NCBI GenBank assembly: GCA_019914945.1
Contig: CM034106.1
Location: 5,890,001-5,954,000, forward strand
Length of the DNA stretch: 64,000 nucleotides
Direction of reading: 5' to 3'
Source: Typha latifolia
Taxonomy: Eukaryota > Streptophyta > Magnoliopsida > Poales > Typhaceae
The translations under genes and the position numbers were made by a program. A model generated the notes under the pieces. The model was not told the origin of the DNA. It did not search any database and saw nothing but the letters and a program-made list of their open reading frames with translations. How positions within the stretch are numbered: the first letter of the stretch is position 1; each line of letters begins with the position of its first letter. Of the stretch, positions 10,831 through 20,960 are shown one piece after another.

Positions 10831-11800
10831 TGTCTACTCCCATGAACCCACAGCCACCGGTTCAGAATTTGCAACCACAAGAGCCGCTGCTGCCACCACC
10901 CTATGGGCAAAGGCAAGCAAGGATGGTTCCACTAGGTCCGATTGCAGATGAACCCATCCGACGAGCAAACCACTATGGAGATCACCTTAGAGATCAAGAT
11001 CCGTGGGCGGGGCAATACGACCCGAAACCATGGTGAGTTAATCAAAACCGAAGGAGGGATCATCAACCATTCATGGTGCATCCACCTTCGGTTAGACAAG
11101 GACTTGGACATGATGCAGAACGAGACAACGACATCCGTGGACAAATCCTGCGCCTCGAATTCCCCAAGTTCAAAGGTGGCGATTCGATCGATTGGTTGTA
11201 TAGGGTGGAGCAATTCTTCGCATACCAAGGTACGGCGGAAGAATATAAGGTGATGCTTGCGAGCTTCCACCTTGAAGATGTGGCGCTTCATTGGTTTCGA
11301 GCAACCAATGCCAATGAGGCTATCGAAACTTGGGTTGAATTTTGTGCTAATATCACGCGGCAATTTGGAGCATCAGGGTATGAAGACTTCGATGCTCTCC
11401 TCGCAAAGATGGTGCAAAAGACCACGGTTGGGGCATACCAAGAAGAGTTTGAGAGGATAAGTAGCTAATGTCAACCCCCATGGACGGATCAGCAACTTCG
11501 CAACACCTTCATCTCCGGGCTGTGGGGAGACATACAAGCCGACGTGAGGGCTTTAAGGCCTAGAACTTTAAAGGAGGCCTTCGAAGATGCGGTGCTCATG
11601 GAAGAAAAACACAGGGCCATTAAGTTACACCTGAATCAGAATTAGACAAGCCAAGGAACCGCAATCAAGCTTAACCAACCATAGCAGCAGGAAATATTAC
11701 CGGCGTACCGAGGACTGCTGCTGCAATGGTACCTCGTCGAGCACCCCTGAAGCCATCCTAAGATGTGGAGTACGCACCTAGAGGACTGGGATGAGCACTC
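10831..11800 (+). pseudogene. Ty3 B1 gag (5' end replaced, frameshifted)
   Basis: Structural capsid/nucleocapsid protein of a chromovirus, for particle assembly. The Pro/Gln-rich N-terminal part (MNPQPPVQNLQPQEPLLPPP) is nearly identical to B2. After a frameshift near 11040 the capsid core reads LEFPKFKGGDSIDWLYRVEQ, FFAYQGTAEEYKVMLASFHL and EDVALHWFRATN, followed by the conserved WVEFCANITRQFG. A stop (11467) follows FERISS. The remainder (GLWGDIQADVRALRPRTLKE) is in frame but contains stops. B1 and B2 gag are clearly one family. The true start codon region is missing. Confidence 0.9.
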
Positions 11801-11804
11801 ACAC

Positions 11805-12400
11805 CTGCTCAAGTGGAGGAACGAAGGGCCAATGGTCTATGCTTTCATTGTGATGAGAAGTTTGTACCCGGACATCGCTGCGCTAAACCGATGGGATCGG
11901 TGATGCTAATAGATGGATTGGAGGATGTGGAGGATGAGTTTGCAGCAGAAGATGAAGGGGTGGCTAGACATCAAGGAGAAGTAGCTGAGGAGCAACCCGT
12001 GGAAGACATGATAGCCAAAATCTCCCTCCACGCCTATTCAGGGATAGTTGCGCCAAAGACCTTGCGAGTGAACGGTGTAATCAAGACAACCATAGTGAGA
12101 ATCTTGATCGACACCGGGTCAACCCACAACTTCATTGACAAAAGGCTTCTTAGGAAGATTGGGCTTGAGTTGGAACCCATGGAAGGGTTTGATGTGATGA
12201 TTGGAGACGACACTACATTGCGGGCATATTTCATTTGTGGAGGTGGAGTTGGAGGTGCAAGGCCAATGTTTCACAATGGGCCTTTATCCGTTGGCCTTGT
12301 GAGATGTCGACATTGTCTTGGGGACCCAATGGCTTCAAAGATTGGGGCCCGTAATGTTTGATTTTTCAAACCTCACACTAATATTTCAGAGGAATGGTTG
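11805..12400 (+). pseudogene. Ty3 B1 zinc knuckle and protease
   Basis: Reads VEERRANGLCFHCDEKFVPG then HRCAKP, the knuckle typical of this gag-PR junction. It continues through an acidic linker and KISLHAYSGIVAPKTLRVNG to the aspartic protease motif ILIDTGSTHNFIDK, so the catalytic Asp is intact. Near 12240 the frame shifts inside the segment that should read IQVQG. The PR-RT linker ([11 protein letters not shown]) follows at about 12350. Retroviral-type protease matures Gag-Pol. Here it is non-functional because of the frameshift and the deletion that follows. Confidence 0.88.
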
Positions 12401-13400
12401 AAGGGTGTTGTTGGATGGAAACCAACCGCGGCAAGGGCTGACATTGCAACCACTTTTGGATGGAAACCAACAGCGTTCCGAACTCACGATGGCCACTATG
12501 AGTTCCAAGTCATGTTGTTTGGGCTCACCAATGCACCGACCACCTTCCAAGGGCTGATGAATGACCTTTTCCACCCACTCTTGCATCGGTATATGCTCAT
12601 TTTCTTTGATGATATTCTAGTGTATAGCAGGAATTGGAGCGAGCACTTGCGACATGTGCGTGAGGTGTTGAATATCTTGCGACAAAACTAGTTAAAAGTC
12701 AAGATGAGCAGGTGTCTTTAGGTAGAGCCACGAGTGGAGTACTTGGGATATATAATCTCAGCAAGAGGAGTGAAAGCCGATCCAAGCAAGATCAAGAATA
12801 TGGTGGACTGGCCGATTCCTACTAATCAGTGGGAATTGAGGGGATTCCTTGGGTTGACGAGGTACTACAAGCGATTCGTTGCCGACTATGGCAAAATTGC
12901 TGCCCCGCTGACCTCCTTACTCAGAAAAGGTGGGTTTCAATGGACGAGCAAGGCGACGGAGGCTTTCGAAGCCTTGAAGACAGCTATGTCTACTGCTCCG
13001 GTTCTAGCACTACCATATTTCAGCAAGCCCTTTGTGGTGGAATACGACGCTTTGGGTGAGGGCATTGGAGCAGTTTTGATGCAAGAGGGCAAACCCGTGG
13101 CATATATGAGCAAGGCATTGTAAAACCGGTCGCGACAACTATCCACCTACGAGCGCGAAATGCTAGCAATTCTATAAGTCATCACCAAATGGCGACCATA
13201 CTTGATTGGCCAACGGTTTACTATCCGCACGGACCAGCGTAGCTTACCCTACTTCATGGAGCAACGTGTGCACACCCTAGCACAGTAATAGTGGGTCATG
13301 AAACTCCTTGGGTATAACTACGAACTAGTCTACAAAAAGAGGATCGAGAATCGAGCGGCCAATGCCCTTTTGCGCCAACCAGACACAAGTGAGCTCGCCT
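12401..13400 (+). pseudogene. Ty3 B1 reverse transcriptase (N-terminal deletion) and RNase H
   Basis: The first RT subdomains are deleted. The join sits in a short duplicated GGATGGAAACCAAC tract (12415-12470), after which the frame reads [20 protein letters not shown]. The catalytic box [10 protein letters not shown] is intact (about 12602). The thumb/connection continues as [20 protein letters not shown] and [20 protein letters not shown]. The RNase H part contains [19 protein letters not shown] and RSLPYFMEQRVHTLAQ. Stops lie near 12690, 13122, 13176 and 13287. The code runs on into the RNase H tail (LLGYNYELVYKKRIENRA). Confidence 0.9.
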
Positions 13401-13519
13401 CTTCTTCAGCACCAACCTTTCCTCTATTTTCAGATACATGGGGAACCAATGTAGAGGAACAAATCATGGAGGAGCTTGAGTCAGAGTTCAAAGATCGCTT
13501 CCCTAATTTCAAACCTTGA
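13298..13519 (+). pseudogene. RNase H tail fused to the chromodomain tail (integrase deleted)
   Basis: A single open frame goes from MKLLGYNYELVYKKRIENRA through SELASSSAPTFPLFSDT to EELESEFKDRFPNFKP and a stop. The last segment is the end of the chromodomain, seen after integrase in B2 (LESDIMDRFPNFKP, 55185). So the whole integrase and most of the chromodomain are gone between about 13440 and 13465, and the frame stayed open across the join. The product would be a 73-residue remnant without catalytic residues. Confidence 0.85.
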
Positions 13520-13618
13520 GGACAAGGTTGCGGAAGCCATTATGTACCAATTAACTCGTCACATTGAGAAAGCCTATGACAGCCTAAACTTGAATTTCCT
13601 CGAGAGCACCTAGTGGAT

Positions 13619-14509
13619 TGTTACGATTCGGACTTCACCGATGTTGTCTCAAGCATGGACACACTTTAGGGGTGTCTTTGTCTCTTGTTTTAGTGTATAA
13701 TTCTTTAAAAAATAAGTTTTCTGTATGTCGCGTTCAAATGCGGGTGGACTGCATTCGAACGCGGTTGTGAACGCCTGCATCACGTTCGCACATCCAGAGA
13801 GTGCGAATTGTGCGTTTGAATATGCCTACGAATGCCTACATCGCGTTCGCAAATCCAGAGAAGTGAGAAATAAGTGCATTCGAACGCGATCGGGCGCGTT
13901 CGAACGTGGTCGGCGAAAATGCACTGTTTAGGGTTAATTTTGAATTGTTGTTTAGCCTCTAAAGGTGTGGACGACAACTATGGAGTCATTATTGATGAAT
14001 TGAGTTTTTGCCTTGCCTCCTTCATCTTCTTTGCTCTCGTTCTCTCGATCCTCGGCGATGCTGCTTCTAACCTCCCTCGACCAGCCAATCACCCTAGTTC
14101 CTTAAGGGTGGCCCTCTCCTCCCCTTTATTCCAATCTATCCAACACTTGCCTTAACCCTTCTTATCAACCAAAACCTTTCCACCACCACTTTTCACCGGT
14201 GCCACCCCATTACCGTCGGTCCACCACCAACCACCATCATCTAGGATCTTGTGCCTCCATCCATGGATCCTGATCAGACCACCGGATGTTCATCCAGTAA
14301 TCGAACGATATCTCGATATCCCTACATCTGATTTACCTGAAACTTGATTTATTGGAAATCTTTTATTCCGGGGCTACAACATATCAAAATTGCATATCGA
14401 TCCGACGGCGGCATCTTTCGAGATCTATTTACAAAGTTTCATGCCAGATCTAGTCCAGATCTGAAAATCGTACGAGATCGAACCTTAGCCTAAAGGGGAG
14501 ATCGTATCA
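13619..14509 (+). repeat. Ty3 B1 3' LTR
   Basis: Starts TGTTACGATTCGGACTTC and ends GGGGAGATCGTATCA, matching the B2 LTRs in order and ends. It carries the GTTCGAAC array at 13728-13920 and a CTCTAAAGGTGTGG box near 13950. The leader is pyrimidine-rich (CTCTCGATCC) and the U5-like end includes CAAAGTTTCATGCCAGATCT. Length 891 bp. No 5' LTR is left, so no duplication can be read. Confidence 0.88.
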
Positions 14510-14639
14510 GCATCAATACTATCATCTATGTCATACTTGCCATGAATTGTAGTAGCTCCACGAGGCTCTCTAATGGATCTCATAGACATGGTAGAGACAA
14601 ATCCAAGTTAGGGCAGGTTGACTCATCTTCGTGGGTTGC
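14510..14639. other. Unassigned 130-bp gap
   Basis: Lies between the end of the B1 LTR and the start of the reverse LTR of element D. I see no motif. It may be the remaining flank of both insertions. Confidence 0.4.
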
Positions 14640-15436
14640 TGATAGGTTACGGAACGATCCCTTCAAGATCTGGATTGATTGTAGAAAGCAGTCCGCGTAA
14701 TCGAGAAAAAATATTCATCAAATATTCTCCCGTAGTTAGAAAATTATGAAACTAAGATTGATCTATCCGTGACTTCCAGATCTATACTTTTTGTATTTAC
14801 GCCCTTCGCAGATTCAAATTGAAACTGGGATGAAAATATGCTATAGTGAGGGTGATGGTGGTGGTGATGGGTGAAGTAGATGATAGGGTTATGGATGATA
14901 AGGGATAAACACGAAGGGGGAGAAGTGGCCGAGATCCAAAGGAGGAGGGAGGACTCGACAGATAAGGGAGATTAGAAGATAGATGAGACCTTGCCAATGG
15001 TAGAGGTGGCTAGTTGGTGAAGAGGGAGGAGGGAGATTAGGGTAGAGAGACTAGAGAGAGGATAGAGGAGGGTAGAAACTAATATTCATTGATCATAATG
15101 ATTTTGGTTGCCATCCACACCTTTATAGAGGCTAGCCAATAAGTCAAAATAACAATTATTAACCCTAATACTTGTGGACTCTCGTTCATTGCATTCGAAC
15201 GGGGTCGACTGCGTTCGAACACACAAAAGACGTTCTCTATTGATGCGAACTAATGCAGGCGTTTGCACGCGGACGTTTGAATGCGCCCGACCATGTTTGA
15301 ACGCACATTTCACGTTCTCTATTTTTGTAAACTGATGTAAGTGTTCGCAAAGGCGTTCAAACGCGACCCTACAGGAAGTTTATTTTTTTGAAATTAAATA
15401 ACTAATTCAATAAGAAAAGACTAGCAAGGTGTATCA
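14640..15436 (-). repeat. Ty3 element D 3' LTR (reverse strand)
   Basis: Read on the minus strand it starts TGATACACCTTGCTAG right after the D chromodomain and ends CCGTAACCTATCA. It matches the C2 LTRs in order: GTTCGAAC motifs (15188-15360 on plus coordinates), a box at CCTCTATAAAGGTGTGG, a pyrimidine-rich leader, and the ACAAAAAGTATAGATCTGG block near its end. Length 797 bp. Confidence 0.85.
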
Positions 15437-16215
15437 GCCCACCACGCTTCCCCCACCTTGTCCTCAAGGTGTAAAGGAAGGGAAACGCTCCAAAATGTCC
15501 ATCTCTAGCTCCCATGTCACCTCGTCGGATGGTTTGCCAAGCCACTCGACTAGGACCTCCATCTCCAATCAAGTACTATGACATCGTCAGTGCCTAGCAA
15601 GTACATGAACTGCCTCCATGATCTCTGTCTCATCCAATGGCTCCGATAGAACTCATCCAACGACCTGATGATCTCCAATCCGCTCCCTCAGCAATGAAAC
15701 ATGAAAGACAGGATATACTCTTGACCGCTCAGGCAGCTCCAAACGATACGCAACTGGATCGATATGCTCTAACACCCGAAACAAACCGAAGTAGTGATGT
15801 GCTAACTTTTGGTTTCACATCGGACACAAGGTCACCTGTCGGTATGGTTGCACCCTCTTGAATACCCAATTGCTGATGTCAAACTCCTACTCCCGATGTT
15901 TGCGATCATAAACTTGCTTCATGCGATTTTGAGCAAGTTTAAGATGGGCACGCAACATCCTCAATGTGGCGTCTCTATCCATCAATGCTAAATCAACCTC
16001 CTTCTAATCCGTAGATGCCACTAGGTCATTGGCGTGTAATGTCAGAGCTGTGTGCCCACCACCTTGAACGGAGTCATGCCAATACTGCTATGGTGGGCGG
16101 TGTTATAAGACCACTCCGCCCACGGTAAGAACTCCAACCATCGTTCGACATCTCTCTCACAAAGCACCACAAATACTACTCATTGCCTCGATTGACCACC
16201 TCGATTTGACTGTCC
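15437..16215 (-). pseudogene. Ty3 element D integrase C-terminal part and chromodomain
   Basis: On the minus strand the code runs from GGTGGTCAATCG (just inside the copia A boundary) through WSYNTAHHSSIGMTPFKVV, NQKLAHHYFGLFRVLE and YRLELPERSRVYPVFHVSLL to the chromodomain LVEWLGKPSDEVTWELEMDI and then LERFPSF. It then stops next to a purine tract and the LTR. The N-terminal half of the same integrase lies at 25408-26030 on the other side of copia A. Frameshifts and stops are present. Confidence 0.88.
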
Positions 16216-17276
16216 TGAAAAAATCCCTAGACACAAGTATGTATCTAAATACTAGGCAATGATATCACTTGTTCGCTTAAGTAAAACTCCGAAGAAATAT
16301 TAAAAATGAAAGCAGAGATGAACGCCAAGATTTTAACATGGAAAATTCCAAACTCAGATCAAAACAAATTACTAGAATAGTAGCAGTTACAAGACTGACT
16401 CACAAAACAACCCGTCGATCTAAACGACTTTGTTCCACTTAGTCTTGCTCGCTAGAACTCACAATACACTGCTTCTCGTGATTGAAGTCCAACCTCAGTA
16501 TCCCTCCAGATTGATCTTTCGTCTAGATAGCCCTTAAGACGAAATATTAACTTTCGTAGATGAGTAGAACCTTGTTAGTTGAAGAACCTATGTAGCCTCA
16601 AGAAGTCTCCTTCAATAATACTTCTTCAACCACCCTAGAGTTAGGGCATCACAATCCTTATATATGATCTCCAAGATAGAGCCAAATCCAAGTCTTATTC
16701 GTACTCACGAAAGTCCAAGATTTTCAAACTTCGTTGGTGCGTTCGAACGCGGCTCGAGTGCGTTCGAACGACCTGACTTGATCTCAAGTGCGTTCGAACG
16801 GGCCCAAGTGCGTTCGAACGCGACAGCTTGAATTCTTCAGGTTGCGTTCGAATGCGTTTGTGAACGCAGCTCTCGGTTTGTGTGAATGCAGTACCCGCGT
16901 TTGAATGCATTTGTGAACGCAGCTCTCGATCTGTGTGAACGGAAGTACCCGCGTTCGAACGCGTTTGTGAACGCAGCTCTCGGTCTGTGTGAGCGCAAGT
17001 ACCCGCGTTCGAACGCGTTTGTGAATGCAGCTCTCGGTCTGTGTGAACGCAATACCCGCGTTCGAACGCGTTTGTGAACGCAGCTCTCGGTCTGTGTGAA
17101 CGCAAGTACCCGCGTTTGAACGCGTTTGTGAACGCGGTGTGAACTCAACAGCTTTTCTCCAATAATCTTGCAATTCTTAAAACCAGAGATTTCCTAGTCT
17201 TGTATAAAGCTCATATAAATGTAAAAATATACTTAGAATATTTTGTACACAATTGCCAACAATTAAAAACCTAACA
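16216..17276 (-). repeat. Copia A 3' LTR
   Basis: Plus strand begins TGAAAAAATCCC and ends ACCTAACA. On the minus strand it is TGTTAG...TTTTTTCA. A TATATAA box (minus) is at 16658-16664, downstream in transcription sense of the palindrome array at 16738-17140. It is 1,061 bp against 1,050 bp for the 5' LTR, and the difference lies mostly in repeat number. Confidence 0.93.
16845..17140 (-). repeat. 54-bp tandem repeat with GCGTTCGAACGC palindromes
   Basis: About five head-to-tail copies of a 53-54 bp unit. Each unit contains CTCTCGGTCTGTGTGAACGC and the 12-bp perfect palindrome GCGTTCGAACGC. Comparable arrays with fewer or diverged copies lie in the other copia A LTR (25025-25262) and both copia E LTRs (32415-32690, 41268-41512). 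Confidence 0.92.
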
Positions 17277-17600
17277 ATCCCCCCCTTTGGCAATTTGTGA
17301 CAAAACATATAGATTACAAGATATTACAAAGAATTCAAAATGAGCATTCAACAAGTCTAGTACATTTAGCACATCAATCCCTGCAAATAAAAATATACCA
17401 ATCCAAGATCAAGTGAAAATAACTAGAAATGAATAACAATCCAAACACAAGTTATCAAGCAAACATAAGTTCACAAGTACTCAAGCAAAGTTATTAGCCA
17501 GTAAACTCAAACTAGTAAACTCCCCCTATGCCAGTACTCCCCCTACACCAGTAAACTCTTAAACTCTAAACACACATCTAAACTCACACACACTCTCCCC
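17277..17600 (-). promoter_or_regulatory. Multiple polypurine tracts of copia A
   Basis: On the minus strand, purine tracts AAAGGGGGGGAT (next to the 3' LTR, 17277-17288), AGGGGGAGTACTGG and AGGGGGAGTTTAC (about 17519-17548) and TGGGGAGAGTG (about 17592) precede the LTR. Multiple polypurine tracts before the 3' LTR are a recorded feature of Sireviruses. The tract adjacent to the LTR is the likely plus-strand primer. Confidence 0.75.
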
Positions 17601-17623
17601 ATTTTTGACACAAATGCCAAAGA

Positions 17624-18624
17624 CTAGGAACTCAGAGGGAACTGACGATGAAAAATCGACAACACAGAGTCGAGTACGGTCCCTTGACGAGCTTGCTCAG
17701 CTCATAAATCATTCATGACCGAATGGAGGTCCTGCACCTGAGTGCTAAGCTGATCAAAATGGTCAAAGAATTGTGGTAACTCCCCCTCAGTATGAGATGA
17801 ATCATCATCAGAACTGTCATCAGAAATGTCGAGGTGTGATGAACGTCCAGCGGCGGAAGAGGAGGACGGCTTGAGAGGAGACGACTAATCATGAGCTTGA
17901 CTCCGCTTAATAGTTATCCGATCCAACGGTTTTTGAGAAGTAAGCGAAGCTTCTGAGGCATCCACTTGCACCCCACTCTGAGTGCACAAATTGGTAATAA
18001 GAATACCAAACGACAATGCTTCACGAGGCGCTTCTTTCTGTGCAGCTGTCAGAATAGAATCGTATATCACCACAGCCAAATCAATACTAGAATGTCGAGT
18101 CTTGGGGGTGACATTGTAAAGACAAAATAGGTGAAGCATGCGAGCCACTAGCGTCAGTTTTGCATGAGGCATCATGTTTCCTTTCCAACGTTCCTCTTTG
18201 ATTAACACAGTACTAGCATAGTCTTTAACATCAGGAAGCGAAGCAAACGATGGATACTGGAACTCACCATCAGGAAGTTGGAGTTCAGCACGAATGACAT
18301 CGGGGTCCAAGTATATCGAAACTCCACGGACAGTAGAACGTATATAGTGTTCTAAAATTGTGGCATTATTGAAAAATTCCCTGACAACTTCCACATATGC
18401 AGTCCCGTTCATCTGACACACGGACAACCAACCTCACTCAGTAAATATCTGATCGATCCCCAAGGTAGAAAATCAAAAATGACCATTGGCCGTTCACAGA
18501 TAACAAGTAGAGTGCCAAAATTATGTTTATATCGCCCTACAACCGTAGATGTAGAAAACTTTAGAGCCAAAGTTGGTGACGAAGGAGGCCTTGGTTTCTT
18601 GGAAACTGCAGCTTTTCTAGGCAT
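17624..18624 (-). pseudogene. Copia A 3' ORF (envelope-position ORF, plant-transposon-type domain)
   Basis: Starts at MPRKAAVSKKPRPPSSPTLA, then YKHNFGTLLVICERPMV. A frameshift near 18430 moves the frame to MNGTAYVEVVREFFNNATIL and EHYIRSTVRGVSIYL. It continues with LQLPDGEFQYPSFASL, KEERWKGNMMPHAKLTLVAR and RMLHLFCLYNVTPKTRHSS. A short in-frame loss removes about 20 residues relative to copia E. It goes on through KEAPREALSFGILITNLCTQ and RITIKRSQAHD, followed by a stop, then a Ser/Asp-rich stretch and a C-terminal helix with regular LS/LH heptads. There is no signal peptide or membrane segment, so it does not look like a fusion protein. It recalls the domain annotated as putative plant transposon protein (memory, unchecked). 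Function unknown. Confidence 0.8.
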
Positions 18625-19100
18625 TCTTGAGAAAGAAACAAGTTGCAAGATTCAACACATGCCCAAAGCATATAAAAAGATAACAACAAATCCAAAAAAT
18701 TCTAGAAACAATGAAGGCCCTAAATGAAATCCATCTTCCACCTGAAAATGCTAAGATATCACGTTCAATAGCACAAGAAACATCAAGATATTAACTTTAA
18801 CGTGATCAAAACTCGAAAACGCACGAAATCAATCAAGATCACGAGACTCAATTGAATAAAAACTAAAAGTTTCGACCGAAAGACGCTAGATCTGGAGGAG
18901 AACTACCCTCTAAAAGGATTTGAAGTGAGAAATTTGATGAAAAAGACCAAGATCTTGAAGATTTGAGAGGGAGAAAATGAAGAGTTTCTAGGGTTTGGAA
19001 GATGGAAGATGAAAACCCTTAGGTTCGGATGCAATATTTAAAGAACCCTCGAGTGCGTTCGAACGCACCAATCTGCGCGTTCGAACGCCCCTTATTTTTA
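18625..19100 (-). promoter_or_regulatory. Candidate internal promoter and leader of the copia A 3' ORF
   Basis: On the minus strand two GTTCGAACGC palindromes (19048-19095) lie just before TTTAAATATT (about 19034-19043), followed by about 400 bases to the ORF start. The acceptor-like TTTCTTTCTCAAG sits right before the ATG as in copia E. The donor-like GAGGTATGAT seen in E is missing here through a small deletion near 18860. Confidence 0.5.
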
Positions 19101-20040
19101 AGTAATAAGTCTAAGAAAAAAAAATCTTTTTGGAGATGCACTTCTAGAAATTCAAAATAGATTCAAGATATAGAATATGACAATCGAATGAAATAAGTCA
19201 TACACAGATCAATTAAATCATCAAAAACATATTATAATTAATTCTAATGCATCACTCAAAATTAAATTAATCTTGATTGATCATAACATTATGCATATGC
19301 AAGTTGAGCATAGATAACATGAAATATTCTTCTTAAATAAACTTTCCTATTTAAACAATGATACAGCACAGTAGTCAAACCGACTTAGTATTTAAATTTG
19401 CACTTTTCAACTTATTCTCCATAACAGAATAGGAATTTTTCCTGTAATTTTTTTCTTATACTTAAACCATATAGGTGCAATGATGGCTTTCACACATGAG
19501 TAGGTAGCCCTTTTCTTGTAGTACATATCAAACAATGTGCAAAAAGATATTCACAAATATCAAAAAAAAAATTTATTTAATTTGCAAGTAATGTACTGAG
19601 TCAAACTGGACTCTAAACAAGATATCTTTCACACTAACTCATTGTAGCCCTTTTCATTGATCTTTTATGAACACATTTGTGATGACTAAGCATGAGGTCA
19701 AACTGTGCAAATCAAAGTCAATTGTGAGCTATTTAAAAAAATTTCATGATGTCATGCTCACTCAAGAATATACACACGTTATGAGTGCATTAAATTTAGT
19801 TTAATTATCATAGAATTCGAGAGAGTGAATAAATTAGAAATGATACAATATACCACAAGATGACAAAATTGACTATAATAACTCATAATCAAGAGAAAAA
19901 TTATATTAATATGTCAAGAGTATATTATTGAATCTAGGAGTGCATCAAGTTTTTTTTATTAACAAAAACTCTCGAAGATACTAAAATTTCAGAGTCAAAG
20001 AAAACCTAAAAAGAAACGAAATGAAATTTTATGGATGAAA
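19101..20040 (-). other. Copia A non-coding spacer between pol and the 3' ORF
   Basis: AT-rich, with no open frame of note. It aligns block by block with 38250-39180 of copia E, for instance the blocks reading (minus) CTTGATTATGAGTTATTATA and GGCTACCTACTCATGTGTGA, and more weakly with 59040-59700 of copia G. Conservation of the block order across three copies suggests a cis function, which is inference. Confidence 0.7.
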
Positions 20041-20960
20041 CAGCTGGTCAACTGTGCCACCGACATATTTTATGATACGTTTCACAGCAAATAAATGTAT
20101 CTCCTTAGGTTCAGACTGAAACCTAGCACACACACCGACACTAAATGCAATGTATGGTCTACTAGCAGTTAAATACAAAAGACTACCAATCATTCTCCTA
20201 TATAGTGTCTGATCAACATTTTTTCTGAAATATCCTTACCTAGTTTGGTAGTTGTACTCATAGGAGTTCTAGCATGTTTTGCATTTTCTAAACCGAATTT
20301 AGTCACAAGATCCTTAGCATACTTGGTTTGAGTAATAAATATCCCTCTTTCCAATTGAGTAATTTGAAGTCCCAAAAAGAACTTCAACTCATCCATCATG
20401 CTCATCTCAAAATGACTATGCATGAGATCTGCAAACTCCTTAGCTAAAGATTGACTCGTTGCCCCGAAGACAATGTCATCCACAGATATTTGTGCCACAA
20501 CTAAACTCTTCTTCAATCGTCTAATGAACAATGTCTTGTCCACTCCCCCTCGAGTGAACCCCGCATCCACTAAAAAAGTGGTTAACTTCTCATACCAAGC
20601 TCTTGGAGCTTATTTTAGCCCATAGAGGGTTTTTTTCAATTTAAACACATGAAAAGAAAATTTTTGATCTTCGAACCCTTTCGGTTGTTCCACATAAACA
20701 TCTTCATTCAGAGTATCATTCAAGAAAGCACTTTTAACATCCATTTGAAACAATTTAAATTTTAAATAACAAGCAATAGCAAGCAGTATACGAATAGACT
20801 CTAATCTAGCAACATGAGCAAATGTCTCATCAAAATCTATACCCTCAACCTGAGTATATTCCTGTGCTACTAGTCTAGCTTTATTTCGAATTATATTACC
20901 ATGTTCATTACTTTTATTCTTGTAAATCTATTTCGTTCCAATGACGTTCACATTCTTAGG
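20041..20960 (-). pseudogene. Copia A reverse transcriptase (RNase H missing)
   Basis: On the minus strand: the motif [20 protein letters not shown], then [36 protein letters not shown] and YGLK with a stop at Gln, then MDAGFTRGGVDKTLFIRR. The YVDD box reads ISVDDIVFGA, so Tyr is replaced by Ser and both Asp are kept. It continues through FFLGLQITQLERGIFITQTK and KYAKDLVTKFGLENAKHART to IAFSVGVCARFQSEPKE and IIKYVGGTVDQL. Right after this the code ends: about 550 bases carrying RNase H in copia E (37705-38250) are missing, and the spacer follows. Confidence 0.88.

Noticed and set aside
16845..17140. CRISPR-like array
   Set aside because: The 54-bp units are directly abutting with no unique spacers and lie in a plant LTR.
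16695..17173. Long minus-strand frames with repeated R-A-A-F-T-N-A-F-E-R
   Set aside because: All three minus frames stay open because the 54-bp unit is a multiple of three and lacks stops; it is an LTR repeat, not a protein.
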